Source: Bacillota bacterium
GTDB taxonomy: Bacteria > Bacillota > Clostridia > Acetivibrionales > JAMNXU01
Reading direction: 5' to 3'
Assembly: GCA_023623175.1 (NCBI GenBank)
Contig: JAMNXU010000018.1
Location: 30,209-94,208, forward strand
Length of the DNA: 64,000 nt
A model generated the notes under the pieces. It searched no databases, had not been told where the DNA came from, and worked only from the letters and a program-made list of their open reading frames with translations. Each line of letters starts with the position of its first letter. The stretch's first letter is position 1. Both the position numbers and the translations under genes were made by a program. Below are positions 46,701-56,088 of this stretch, in pieces.

Positions 46701-47710
46701 CTAGGAATCCTGCCGACGATGATGTTCAACTGCGCAGGAAGGCCTGCCTGCTGGGAATTCCGTGCCTTACTTCGCTCGACACGGCAAATGCGCTGGCTGA
46801 CGCGCTGCTGAGCCGGTACAGCGAAATAAACACCGAACTTGTAAACATAAATGAAATGAGGGAAGAGCGTATGAAACTGGAATTTACCAAGATGCACGGC
46901 TGTGGCAATGATTATATCTATATCAACTGCTTTGAGAGGGAAATCAACTGCCCCGAAAGTCTTTCCGTGGTTCTTGCCGACCGCCATTACGGCATAGGCG
47001 GCGACGGCGTCGTCCTGATATGTAAAAGCGATGTTGCCGATGCAAAAATGAGGATGTTCAACCTCGACGGCAGCGAGGGCAAGATGTGCGGAAATGCTAT
47101 TCGCTGCGTTGCGAAATACCTGTATGATAACGGCATGGTAAAAAAGGACACAATAAGAATTGAGACGCTGAGCGGAATAAAAACAATACGCATAAATACA
47201 CAAAACGGCCTTGTCTGTTCCGCAAAAGTCGACATGGGGAAGGCGGAACTGGAGCCATCGAAAATCCCGGTACTGCTCGAAGGTGAGAGTGTTGTGAATG
47301 TTCCGGTGGAAATAGGGGGCAAAACGTGGCACATAACGTGCGTTTCCATGGGCAATCCCCACGCGGTGGTTTTCTGTGATGAGATAGATGATCTGAACCT
47401 GGCGGAAATAGGGCCACTGTTCGAATACAACGAGCTGTTTCCTGAACGCGTGAATACGGAATTTGTAAAGGTTATGGACAGGAATAAGCTGAAAATGCGC
47501 GTCTGGGAGCGCGGGAGCGGCGAAACCCTTGCTTGCGGAACAGGCGCATGCGCTGCGGCGGTCGCGGCGGTGCTTAACGGGTACTGCGACAAGAGCACTG
47601 ATATCAGGGTGCTTTTGCTCGGCGGCGAGCTGATTATAAATTACACCGATGAAACGGTGTTCATGACCGGGGACTGTTCAAAGGTATTCGAGGGAATTGT
47701 TGAAATTTAG
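43757..47710 (+). CDS. carB-dapF: CarB-DapF fusion: carbamoyl-phosphate synthase large subunit joined to diaminopimelate epimerase
   Basis: One uninterrupted 1317-residue frame. Residues 1-1038 are complete CarB: two ATP-grasp halves ([39 protein letters not shown]), oligomerisation region and C-terminal MGS-like regulatory domain (about 910-1030). Its normal tail ([11 protein letters not shown]) runs without a stop into residues 1039-1317, a complete DapF beginning [15 protein letters not shown], with both catalytic Cys (KMCGNAIRC and ACGTGACA) and GIGGDGV. There is no linker. Both parts keep their family motifs, and no frameshift is needed to explain the join. A ribosome binding site before the DapF Met would also allow a separate epimerase. 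Confidence 0.9.
   Translation: [1317 protein letters not shown]
46859..46873 (+). promoter_or_regulatory. dapF: Internal ribosome binding site and start for dapF
   Basis: AGGGAAG (46859-46865) lies 5 nt before ATG 46871, the expected first codon of DapF, inside the fused frame. It suggests that free DapF (279 residues) can be made as well as, or instead of, a fusion that extends through carB. Confidence 0.6.
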
Positions 47711-47869
47711 GCTTGCTTGATGGTGCCGCTGTTGATTAACCGGAAAGTTAGTTATAATAAAAATGGCTTGCAGGAATAAAATGTCGAAAGACATGAAAAA
47801 TAATCTCTTATGTAAATTTAATTTTTGATAAATTGAACGAAAAGGTTCAACGGGATGGGAGTGGAACAT

Positions 47870-49480
47870 ATGACAAAATTCATTTTCATAACCGGGGGAG
47901 TGGTTTCGGGTCTCGGCAAGGGAATTACGGCAGCCAGCCTGGGACGGCTTCTCAAGCAGAGGGGACTTAAGGTGGCCGCGCAAAAACTGGATCCGTATAT
48001 AAATGTTGACCCCGGTACCATGAGTCCATATCAGCATGGTGAAGTGTTTGTCACCGACGACGGGGCGGAAACGGACCTGGACCTTGGACATTATGAAAGG
48101 TTCATGGATGAAGACCTTACCAAGTTTTCCAATCTGACATCCGGAAAAGTTTACTGGAGTGTTTTGAACCGCGAGCGCACGGGGGGATACCTGGGACAGA
48201 CTGTCCAGGTTATTCCCCATATTACTGGAGAAATAATAAATTTCATTTACCGCGCGGCGGAAAAAAGCGGTGCAGATGTGCTAATCACCGAAATAGGCGG
48301 CACAGTCGGAGACATTGAAAGCCAGCCCTTCCTGGAGGCCATCAGGCAGATATCCCTTGAAAAGGGACGTGAAAACTGCCTTTTTATTCATGTTACCTAT
48401 GTGCCTTTCCTGAAATGGGCCGGCGAGCATAAATCAAAGCCCACGCAGCACTCGGTAAAGGAACTCAGGTCGCTTGGTATTTCCCCGAACATCATCGTCG
48501 CCCGCACCGATGAGCCGCTGGAGGATCAGATCAGGGCGAAAATTGCATTGTTCTGCAACGTAAAACCCGATTGTGTCATTGAAAATCTCACGCTGCCATG
48601 TCTTTATGAAGCGCCGATAATGCTTCATAAAAACGGCTTTGACGAAGTGGTATGCAGGGAGCTGAGGCTTAAGACGGATAAGCCGGACCTGAGCGAATGG
48701 GAGGACATGATACGGAAAATTCATGAGCGCAAAGACCAGACGGTCATCGCCATAGTGGGCAAATACGTAAAGCTGCACGACGCCTATCTTTCAATCATTG
48801 AAAGCCTGAATCACGCGAGTTTTGAAACCGGCACGAACGTGAATATCAAGTGGATAAACAGCGAGGAAGTAACGGAAAAGAACAGTTCAGAATTATTTGG
48901 TGATATAGACGGCATGATTGTCCCGGGAGGATTCGGCGACAGGGGAATTGAAGGCAAGATAGCCGCCTGCAGGTACGCGCGTGAAAACAACATTCCATTC
49001 CTGGGTATTTGCCTTGGAATGCAGGTTGCCGTAATTGAATTTGCGCGCAATGTATGCGGGCTGGAAAGAGCCAATTCCGGGGAGTTTGACGAGATGTCGC
49101 CCCATAAGGTCATAGATTTGATGGAAGAACAGATCGGTATCGAGAGAAAAGGCGGAACCATGAGGCTCGGCGCCTATCCGTGCAGGATCAGCGAAAATAC
49201 GCTGCTCTTTAGCCTGTATGGAGAGACGATGATCAGTGAACGGCACAGGCACAGGTTTGAAGTCAACAACGCATACAGGGATGTTCTTGTGAAAAATGGA
49301 TTGGTCATAAGCGGAACCTCGCCTGACAACAAGCTTGTGGAGGCTGTAGAATTGTCCGGGCACAAATTTTTCGTGGGAGTGCAATTTCATCCCGAGTTCA
49401 AGAGCCGCCCGAACAAACCCCATCCGTTGTTTATGGGCCTTGTAAGGGCCTCCATGGGGAAGGAACAGGCCGGTAAATAA
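47870..49480 (+). CDS. pyrG: CTP synthase
   Basis: A 536-residue enzyme converting UTP to CTP with glutamine. ATG 47870 ([18 protein letters not shown]) is preferred over ATG 47855 because GGGAG lies 8 nt upstream. The synthetase domain shows [20 protein letters not shown] and [17 protein letters not shown] motifs ([13 protein letters not shown]); the class I amidotransferase domain shows GICLGMQ with the Cys nucleophile and QFHPE with the catalytic His-Glu. It is the third glutamine-dependent pyrimidine enzyme in a row after CarA/CarB, 159 bases downstream with its own possible promoter (TTGATT..TATAAT). Confidence 0.97.
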   Translation: MTKFIFITGGVVSGLGKGITAASLGRLLKQRGLKVAAQKLDPYINVDPGTMSPYQHGEVFVTDDGAETDLDLGHYERFMDEDLTKFSNLTSGKVYWSVLNRERTGGYLGQTVQVIPHITGEIINFIYRAAEKSGADVLITEIGGTVGDIESQPFLEAIRQISLEKGRENCLFIHVTYVPFLKWAGEHKSKPTQHSVKELRSLGISPNIIVARTDEPLEDQIRAKIALFCNVKPDCVIENLTLPCLYEAPIMLHKNGFDEVVCRELRLKTDKPDLSEWEDMIRKIHERKDQTVIAIVGKYVKLHDAYLSIIESLNHASFETGTNVNIKWINSEEVTEKNSSELFGDIDGMIVPGGFGDRGIEGKIAACRYARENNIPFLGICLGMQVAVIEFARNVCGLERANSGEFDEMSPHKVIDLMEEQIGIERKGGTMRLGAYPCRISENTLLFSLYGETMISERHRHRFEVNNAYRDVLVKNGLVISGTSPDNKLVEAVELSGHKFFVGVQFHPEFKSRPNKPHPLFMGLVRASMGKEQAGK

Positions 49481-49584
49481 AACAGAATGAAAACAGAACG
49501 AAAACAGAACGGTAGCGGACCGGGATAGTTTGGAGCAGTTATGAAACGGAACTGCATCTGAGATGAAAGGCATTATAATTAGAG

Positions 49585-49920
49585 GCTTTTTAATGGAATA
49601 TCCCGTTAAAATGGAATATCAATATATTTACCTGGATATGAAACGTAGTGTCCGTGAAAGAAATGTAATGGCCATGAAATGGGAAGGCATATGAATGGAT
49701 CAGATTCAAAATGGAAAGATACCAGGCAGAATGGGTACAAAACTGAATGGTAATGAATTCGGTAGTCATGAAATGTAGCGGTCATGAAATGGAATGGTTG
49801 TGAAACGGATTGGCCAGGAAACGCAATAGTTGTAAAATAGATTAAATTTTGAAGCGGTATGGCTGTGAAATGGTATGGTTATGAAACAGAACGATGATTA
49901 TACAATGGATAGGAAAGAGA
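49585..49920. repeat. About 16-bp degenerate tandem repeat (ATGAAATGGAATGGTT type)
   Basis: Irregular units such as ATGAAATGGAATGGTT, GTGAAACGGATTGGCC and GTGAAATGGTATGGTT fill most of the 670-bp gap between pyrG and dapL. Periodicity is about 16 bp and clearest at 49765-49900. The rest of the gap (49921-50153) is AT-rich with no gene seen. Confidence 0.8.
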
Positions 49921-50153
49921 CCCGAATCCGGGTCCCGGGCTGCAGGATAAAAAGGATGTCATTCTGCAAATGGCCCCGGCAGGAATTTGGCTGATACCCT
50001 GTTCGTTTATATATATTTCTGATTAATTTTAATATATTTCTGACTTATTTTGATATTTCGGATGATTGATTTTACTGCAAAAACTAAATTTGCTTTAAAG
50101 ATGAGTTGCCAAAATTCATGATTAATTTTGAGAATTCTGAACAGGGTGATAGT

Positions 50154-51335
50154 ATGAATATAAACAAAAATTTCCTGGACCTGAAGGAAAGTTACCTTTT
50201 TTCACTGATTGGGAGGAAGGTAAATGAATATAAAGCGCAAAACCCCGATGTTGAGATCATACGCCTCGGCATTGGAGATGTCACGCTTCCGCTCGTTCCC
50301 GCGGTTGTGGAAGCCATGGGAAGAGCGGTTTTGGAAATGGGAAACGCCGAAACTTTCAGGGGGTATGGAGAGGAACAGGGATACTCCTTTTTGAGGCACG
50401 CGGTATGCGGATATTATGCCAAAAAGGGCGTAGAACTTTCGGAAAACGAGGTTTTCATCAGCGACGGCGCGAAAAGCGACCTCGGGAATATCCTCGATAT
50501 ATTCGATACGGATAATTCTGTCCTTATTCCCGATCCCGTCTACCCGGTGTATGTTGACACGAACATAATGGCAGGGCGTAAAATCACGTTTTTGAACGGC
50601 AACGCGGAAAACGGTTTTTTGCCGTTGCCTGATCCCGGGGAAGTGTATGACATAGTGTATATATGTTCGCCCAACAATCCTACCGGAGCGGTTTATACGA
50701 AAGCACAGCTGAAAGTGTGGATCGACTGGGCGATAAAAAACGATGCCGTCATCCTGTTTGACAGTGCCTACGAGGCATACATACAGGACAGCGACCTGCC
50801 GACAAGCATCTACCAGGTTGATGGGGCGAAACAGTGTGCCATTGAATTTTGCTCGCTTTCAAAAACCGCAGGGTTTACGGGAGTTCGATGCGGTTATACA
50901 ATCGTGCCCCTTGAACTTGTGAGAAACGGCGTGTCCCTGAACAAGCTGTGGCTCAGGCGGCAGACGACTAAATTCAACGGCGTGTCGTACATAGTCCAGA
51001 GGGGAGCTGAAGCGGTATTTACTGAAGAGGGATTGAAGCAGGTAAAAGAAAACATTAAATATTACCTCGATAACGCGAGGATTATTACTGAGACCCTGGC
51101 CGAGCTCGGCATCTGGTTCACGGGCGGCAAAAATTCGCCGTACATCTGGCTGAAATGTCCCGACGGCATGTCGTCGTGGGAATTTTTTGACATGCTGCTA
51201 AAGGAATACGGTCTCGTGGGAACTCCGGGTTCAGGATTCGGGGCGAACGGCGAAGGATTCTTCCGCCTGACCGCTTTCGGTAACAGGGATAATGTTTTAA
51301 AAGCCATGGACAGGATAAGGAAAATGCGACTGTAG
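50154..51335 (+). CDS. dapL: LL-diaminopimelate aminotransferase
   Basis: A 393-residue PLP enzyme converting tetrahydrodipicolinate to LL-diaminopimelate in one step. ATG 50154 gives the expected N-terminus ([20 protein letters not shown]). DapL motifs are clear: [36 protein letters not shown], and the PLP Lys in [17 protein letters not shown]. Its product is the substrate of DapF, encoded in the CarB fusion 2.4 kb upstream, so both ends of the LL-DAP to meso-DAP step are here. A strong terminator follows. Confidence 0.96.
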   Translation: MNINKNFLDLKESYLFSLIGRKVNEYKAQNPDVEIIRLGIGDVTLPLVPAVVEAMGRAVLEMGNAETFRGYGEEQGYSFLRHAVCGYYAKKGVELSENEVFISDGAKSDLGNILDIFDTDNSVLIPDPVYPVYVDTNIMAGRKITFLNGNAENGFLPLPDPGEVYDIVYICSPNNPTGAVYTKAQLKVWIDWAIKNDAVILFDSAYEAYIQDSDLPTSIYQVDGAKQCAIEFCSLSKTAGFTGVRCGYTIVPLELVRNGVSLNKLWLRRQTTKFNGVSYIVQRGAEAVFTEEGLKQVKENIKYYLDNARIITETLAELGIWFTGGKNSPYIWLKCPDGMSSWEFFDMLLKEYGLVGTPGSGFGANGEGFFRLTAFGNRDNVLKAMDRIRKMRL

Positions 51336-51375
51336 GTGTTCATTTTTCCACGCGGAGCATATACTGATGAATGTG

Positions 51376-51430
51376 AACAAAGGCGTTCGCCGGACGATTG
51401 CCTTTATCGTCCGCAGCGCCTTTGTTTTTT
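51376..51430 (+). terminator. Terminator of dapL
   Basis: AACAAAGGCG (51376-51385) pairs with CGCCTTTGTT (51417-51426), with an inner stem CGGACGAT/ATCGTCCG (51391-51398, 51406-51413), then TTTT. It sits 26 bases before the asnB start. Confidence 0.92.
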
Positions 51431-51455
51431 ATTAATTTATCAGCGAGGTGCTTAT

Positions 51456-53306
51456 ATGTGTGGAATAGCCGGATTTTGCAATTTCAGTTCTGATTATACC
51501 AGGCAAAGCGAATTCTGGAATAATGTCCTGGTTAATATGAGAAAGTCCATAGCCCATCGCGGAAGCGACAATACCGGAGAATACCTGCGACCCCATGTTG
51601 GGCTTGCCCATACCCGCCTGTCGATAAGGGACCTGAGCAACGGGGCACAGCCAATAGTCAGAACTGCCGGTGATGATGAATATGTAATTGTATATAACGG
51701 TGAAATATACAACACCGATGAGCTGGTCCCGGAACTGGAGAGGGCGGGATACGTGTTCAGGACGACCACCGATACCGAGGTCATACTATATGCCTACATG
51801 CATCATGGAATCAATTTCGTAAATAAACTGAACGGCATTTTTGCCTTTGCCATATGGGACGGAAGGCAAGGAAGGCTCGTGTTATACCGCGACCGGGTCG
51901 GAGTGAAACCGCTGTTTTATTCCATGCACGATGGCACCCTGGTTTTTGGTTCCGAGATAAAGGCGCTTTTTTGTTATCCGGGTATAAAGCCAAAAGTTGA
52001 CCTTGACAGTTTCAGGGAGATTTTCGGCGTAGGACCGGCAAGAACGCCGGGCAACGGTGTTTTCCACGGCATCAGAGAAGTAAGGCCCGGGCACTATGCT
52101 GTTTTCTCGGAAAAAGGATTCAGCGCCGTCCGGTATTGGGACCTGGAGAGCAGCGCTCATACTGACAGTCCTGGAGAAACGGTGGAAAAGGTGTCATTCC
52201 TCGTGCGCGACGCGATAAGAAGGCAGATGGTTTCCGATGTTCCGGTCTGCAGCTTTTTGTCCGGCGGGATTGATTCGAGCATTGTAACGGCGGTAGCTTC
52301 CGATTATTTGAATGAAAACGGGGTAAGGCTAAACACGTTCTCCTTTGATTTCAAGGACAACAGCCTGTTTTTCCGGTCCAATGCTTTTCAGCCTGAGCGA
52401 GACAGGCCCTACGTGGATATAATGGTTTCGAAATACAATGTAAATCATACTTACCTTGAATGTGATGAAAACCTGCTGGCCGACCTGCTATACGCCGCTG
52501 TTGACGCGAGAGATCTGCCCGGAATGGCTGATATTGACGGTTCGCTGCTGTATTTCTGCTCGCTTGTCAAGCGCCATAACAAGGTTGCGCTGACGGGAGA
52601 GTGCGCCGATGAGATTTTCGGCGGGTATCCCTGGTTTTACAGGGAAGAACTGATGTGGGTCAACGGATTCCCGTGGTCAAGGGAAATGGACGCAAGAACG
52701 CTATTGTTATCAGATGATTTCAGCCGGGAACTTCAGCTCAGGGAATACGTATCAGCGAGGTACAACGAATCGCTCAGCGAGGTTCCGCGTCTCGACGGCG
52801 AGAATGCTGTTGACAAAAGGCGAAGGGAAATTACTTATCTTAATATCAAGTGGTTCATGCAGACGCTGCTGGACCGAATGGACAGGGCAAGCATGTTTTC
52901 CGGTCTTGAAGCGAGAGTGCCTTTTGCCGACCACAGGATTATCGAATATGTATTCAATGTGCCTTGGGATATTAAGTTCAGGGGCGGCATCGAAAAGGCG
53001 CTTTTGAGGGAAGCTGGAAAGAGCCTGCTGCCGCGCGAGATCCTGTCGCGCAAAAAGAGCCCCTACCCCAAAACCTATAATCCCAATTATGAGCGACTGC
53101 TCGGGCAGAGACTCAGAGAGATTATAAACAATCCCAACTCGCCGATCATGGCAATCATTGATAAGAAAAAAGCACTTTCTTTCATACAGGCGCCGGCTGA
53201 ATACGGCAGACCATGGTTCGGCCAGCTCATGGCAGCCCCGCAGATGATGGCTTACATGATCCAGGCCAATTACTGGCTAGAGAAATATTCGCCGGAATGG
53301 GTTTGA
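51456..53306 (+). CDS. asnB: Glutamine-dependent asparagine synthetase
   Basis: A 616-residue AsnB. ATG 51456 is required so that Cys2 (MCGIAGFCNF) becomes the class II amidotransferase nucleophile; GCGAGGTG precedes it. Other motifs: AHRGSDNTGEY, HTRLSIRD, YNGEIYNTDEL. The synthetase domain has the PP-loop SFLSGGIDSSIV, TGECADEIFGGYPWF and LDRMDRASMFSGLEARVPF. It makes asparagine from aspartate using glutamine nitrogen, adding to the glutamine-centred gene cluster. Confidence 0.96.
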   Translation: MCGIAGFCNFSSDYTRQSEFWNNVLVNMRKSIAHRGSDNTGEYLRPHVGLAHTRLSIRDLSNGAQPIVRTAGDDEYVIVYNGEIYNTDELVPELERAGYVFRTTTDTEVILYAYMHHGINFVNKLNGIFAFAIWDGRQGRLVLYRDRVGVKPLFYSMHDGTLVFGSEIKALFCYPGIKPKVDLDSFREIFGVGPARTPGNGVFHGIREVRPGHYAVFSEKGFSAVRYWDLESSAHTDSPGETVEKVSFLVRDAIRRQMVSDVPVCSFLSGGIDSSIVTAVASDYLNENGVRLNTFSFDFKDNSLFFRSNAFQPERDRPYVDIMVSKYNVNHTYLECDENLLADLLYAAVDARDLPGMADIDGSLLYFCSLVKRHNKVALTGECADEIFGGYPWFYREELMWVNGFPWSREMDARTLLLSDDFSRELQLREYVSARYNESLSEVPRLDGENAVDKRRREITYLNIKWFMQTLLDRMDRASMFSGLEARVPFADHRIIEYVFNVPWDIKFRGGIEKALLREAGKSLLPREILSRKKSPYPKTYNPNYERLLGQRLREIINNPNSPIMAIIDKKKALSFIQAPAEYGRPWFGQLMAAPQMMAYMIQANYWLEKYSPEWV

Positions 53307-53392
53307 GGGGATGCATGCCGCGGGATCGGGACAGAATATAAAATCAATGTCAGCCTGAAACATTGGGATAAAGCTTCGTACACTGCCAGGGA

Positions 53393-53440
53393 GACGGTTT
53401 TCCTGACACTGTCTATTTTGTACAGTGTCATAAAACCGTC
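53393..53440. repeat. Long hairpin, TGACAC variant of the palindromic repeat
   Basis: GACGGTTTT (53393-53401) pairs with AAAACCGTC (53432-53440), and TGACACTGT (53404-53412) with ACAGTGTCA (53422-53430), around a 9-nt loop. The ACGGTTTT core resembles the GGGACA family but the ends carry TGACA. It lies between convergent genes and could double as a terminator. Confidence 0.85.
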
Positions 53441-53462
53441 CCCGTGACAGGTCTGTAAATCA

Positions 53463-54512
53463 TTAATTTTTCGCCCGTTTATTCTGCGCCAGCTTTAATC
53501 GCTCTATTTCTCTTTTGAAGAAATCAATGGGATCTCCTTCTGTGATTTTCCAGTCGTTTTTCAGAAGTTCAATAATTTCATTGATTTTTTCAATAGCCTT
53601 ACTGTAGTTGCCCTGGATTTCATATATGTGTGAAATTGCTACCAGAGAATCGGTATATTTGGGGCTTGGCTGCAGCTCGTACCCTTTTGTGTAGTATTCT
53701 ATTGCTTCTTCATATCTGCAGAGTTTTGCCATGCAATCCCCTCTGCTGACCCAGGCAATCCATTCATTGGGATAAAGATCGGTCATCTGTTCCCAAAGAG
53801 CCAACGCCTGGGGAAGATTGCCTTCTTCCTTGCATATCAAACCGCCGTACAGCTGATATAAATATCCTGGATGGATTTTATTCAATTTCTCCAGAACTTC
53901 TCTCGCTTCAGCACACCTGCCGTCCGCAATCAGGTAATTCAAAAGCCACTTGTAAGCTTCCCAGTAATCCGGATGCTCCTGTATGAAATTTTTATAATAT
54001 TCAATGAGTTTATGCCGGTTTGAGAAGTTCCAGTCAAAAATGGCTCCCTGCTCTGCATCTCTCAAAGCGTTATGTGTGCATTTTTTATAGGGATCAATTG
54101 CCAGCGCATCTTTTGCATACAGGGAAGCCAGCTCACGGTGTTCATTGGAACGATGAATATGCAGTTCTGCAAGCAGTGAGAGACATTGAGCTCTTTTCTC
54201 GGTGTCATTCAGTTTGCGTATAAGAAATTGTTCTGCGTAGTCAAAATCGTCTTTTGATATTATGCGCTGATTATAGATTATATTTTTTATGCGTTCCAAA
54301 TGCGTTTTATCGGTCAGTTCAAACAGTTCGTCAATTGTGACACCGAATAATACGGATAAATCCGGAAGTATCTGTATATCTGGCATGGTAATATTGTTCT
54401 CCCACTTGGACACTGCCTGAGATGATATATTAAGTTTTGTTGCCAGTTCTTCCTGGGTCATACCTTTTTGCAAACGCAATGTTTTGATTTTTTTACCCAT
54501 TTCAATATTCAT
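53463..54512 (-). CDS. XRE-family transcriptional regulator with TPR repeats
   Basis: About 349 residues. An N-terminal helix-turn-helix (MGKKIKTLRLQKGMTQEELATKLNISSQAVSKWEN) is followed by a long helical region (about 100-345) with TPR-like repeats (EAREVLEKLNKIHPGYLYQL; ALALWEQMTDLYPNEWIAWV; EAIEYYTKGYELQPSPKYTD). ATG 54512 is chosen because GGAGG lies 9 nt upstream; the longer frame is a palindromic repeat read through. The architecture resembles peptide- or stress-responsive TPR regulators. It faces away from the UroD-like gene at 54850 across a repeat cluster; target genes are unknown. Confidence 0.85.
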   Translation of the reverse strand: MNIEMGKKIKTLRLQKGMTQEELATKLNISSQAVSKWENNITMPDIQILPDLSVLFGVTIDELFELTDKTHLERIKNIIYNQRIISKDDFDYAEQFLIRKLNDTEKRAQCLSLLAELHIHRSNEHRELASLYAKDALAIDPYKKCTHNALRDAEQGAIFDWNFSNRHKLIEYYKNFIQEHPDYWEAYKWLLNYLIADGRCAEAREVLEKLNKIHPGYLYQLYGGLICKEEGNLPQALALWEQMTDLYPNEWIAWVSRGDCMAKLCRYEEAIEYYTKGYELQPSPKYTDSLVAISHIYEIQGNYSKAIEKINEIIELLKNDWKITEGDPIDFFKREIERLKLAQNKRAKN

Positions 54513-54626
54513 ATTTTGTAACCTCCGATTTTTATAATTTCGACCGGTCAAATACATTATAAATTCTGGTAATAGTACTCTCAATGACCTCCCAGTTAAG
54601 CCGGGTAACTTATCAGTTACATTAGT

Positions 54627-54732
54627 GGGACACGGGGACTGTTCTCCGACTGTTCCCTGGGACACGGGGACGGTTCTCCTGTCCCAACTATGGGACACGG
54701 GGACTGGGACACGGGGACGGTTCCCTTGTCCT
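54627..54732. repeat. GGGACA palindromic repeat cluster
   Basis: One full copy (54659-54685), a related element at 54627-54657, a half copy at 54692-54705 and a near-full copy at 54706-54732, all in the same orientation, between divergent genes. Confidence 0.93.
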
Positions 54733-54786
54733 AACTATTAAAGCGATGACGGCTTTTCAGGAAGACTTTTTGTCAAACCTTATCCC

Positions 54787-54817
54787 TTGACATTGCCTGT
54801 TCTGCCAATGATATAAT
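54787..54817 (+). promoter_or_regulatory. Promoter of the second UroD-family gene
   Basis: TTGACA (54787-54792) and TATAAT (54812-54817) with a long 19-bp spacer, 33 bases before the start codon. Confidence 0.5.
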
Positions 54818-54849
54818 CTTGGCATATAAACAGTAAAGGGAGATAATTT

Positions 54850-56088
54850 ATGGATATGATATCAAAAAAGGATCGCGAAAGGCTTAGAGAGCTTGCGAAA
54901 CGGCATCTTGAGCTCGCCAACTCAGAGGAAAATGAGAAAATACTTAAAAAATGGAAGTGCATCGAGGAAGGTAAAATCGGCGAGCCCACGGTGAGATTTC
55001 TTGTGTCGAACTTCACCAATGAAACGATAACGCCCCGTATGAAGTGCGAAGGCAAAAAGGCAAGGGAACTGGAATTCAGCCTGCTTTTCCAGTCAGCGGG
55101 CAGGGAGTTGTTTAACGACGATACTCCGTTAACCGGTGAGTTCTTGGTCCGGCAGAATACCTGGGTAAAACCCTTTGGAAATGAACCTAAACGTATTAAA
55201 AGCGAAGGTGAAAATGCGAAGGGCTATCACATAGTGCCTGTCATAAATGACCTTGAAGAAGATTTTGACAAGTTCACAGAAGGAAGCTTTGGCGCAGACA
55301 TGCAGGAGACAAATGAGAGAATTGAGCTTGCCAACGACGTTTTCGGGGATATTCTCAAGGTCAGAAAAGTTATGCCGAGCCTGCCCGGCGCTATTACTTA
55401 CCACCTGGTTCACCTGATGGGGATGGAGAACCTGTACCTGTCGATGTATGATTATCCCGATTTATTGCATAAAGTCATGGATAATGCCTGCAGGGTATAT
55501 GAACGGTATTACGATTTCCTGGAAAACGAAGGCCTTTTGCTGCCTACCACCGATGTGAGCCCGGTTGCCCAGGAAAGCTTTGCCTTCAACCATGAGCTTC
55601 CGACGGATAAGGCGACTAAAACCACCGATTGTTGGGGGTTCCTGGAGTCCCAGGAAACAACGGCGGTTTCGCCGGAGACCTTTGCCGAGTTTGTGTTCCC
55701 TTACCAGGACAGGCTCGCAAAACGGTTCGGATTGTTGTCCTATGGCTGTTGCGAAAGGGTGGACGCCATCTGGAAGTACATCAGCCAGTGGAAAAACCTC
55801 CGCAAGCTGTCGGTATCGCCGTTTAACAACGAAAAACTCGTCGGTGAATATCTCCGCGGAAGTAATATAGTTTATTACAGCAAACCCCGGGCTGAATTCG
55901 TCACCCTTGAAGGTCCTCTCGATGAAGAGGGAATTATCAATTGCTTTAAGGATATCGCTGAAGCGGCATCAGGCTGTATGCTCGAGATTGCCCAGAGAGA
56001 GGTTAACACGATCCATGGAGACTATGAGCGGGGAAGAAGATATGTGGAGCTGGCCAAACAAACCATAGAGAAATACTGGAAGCCATAG
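54850..56088 (+). CDS. Uroporphyrinogen decarboxylase-like protein
   Basis: A 412-residue protein with a UroD/MtaA-type barrel in its C-terminal two thirds (MPSLPGAITYHLVHLMGMENLY, LSMYDYPDLLHKVMDNA, LLSYGCCERVDAIWKYI, LRKLSVSPFNNEKLVGEYL). The GCCE site stands where MtaA-type proteins have HxCG, suggesting a Cys-based metal site. The N-terminal 90 residues are charged and not recognised. It is only distantly related to the protein at 2567. AAAGGGAG precedes the ATG. No corrinoid partner is nearby, so its substrate is unknown. Confidence 0.7.
   Translation: MDMISKKDRERLRELAKRHLELANSEENEKILKKWKCIEEGKIGEPTVRFLVSNFTNETITPRMKCEGKKARELEFSLLFQSAGRELFNDDTPLTGEFLVRQNTWVKPFGNEPKRIKSEGENAKGYHIVPVINDLEEDFDKFTEGSFGADMQETNERIELANDVFGDILKVRKVMPSLPGAITYHLVHLMGMENLYLSMYDYPDLLHKVMDNACRVYERYYDFLENEGLLLPTTDVSPVAQESFAFNHELPTDKATKTTDCWGFLESQETTAVSPETFAEFVFPYQDRLAKRFGLLSYGCCERVDAIWKYISQWKNLRKLSVSPFNNEKLVGEYLRGSNIVYYSKPRAEFVTLEGPLDEEGIINCFKDIAEAASGCMLEIAQREVNTIHGDYERGRRYVELAKQTIEKYWKP

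Noticed and set aside
54513..54698. N-terminal extension of the XRE-TPR gene
   Set aside because: Encoded partly by the repeat cluster; GGAGG before ATG 54512 fixes the start.
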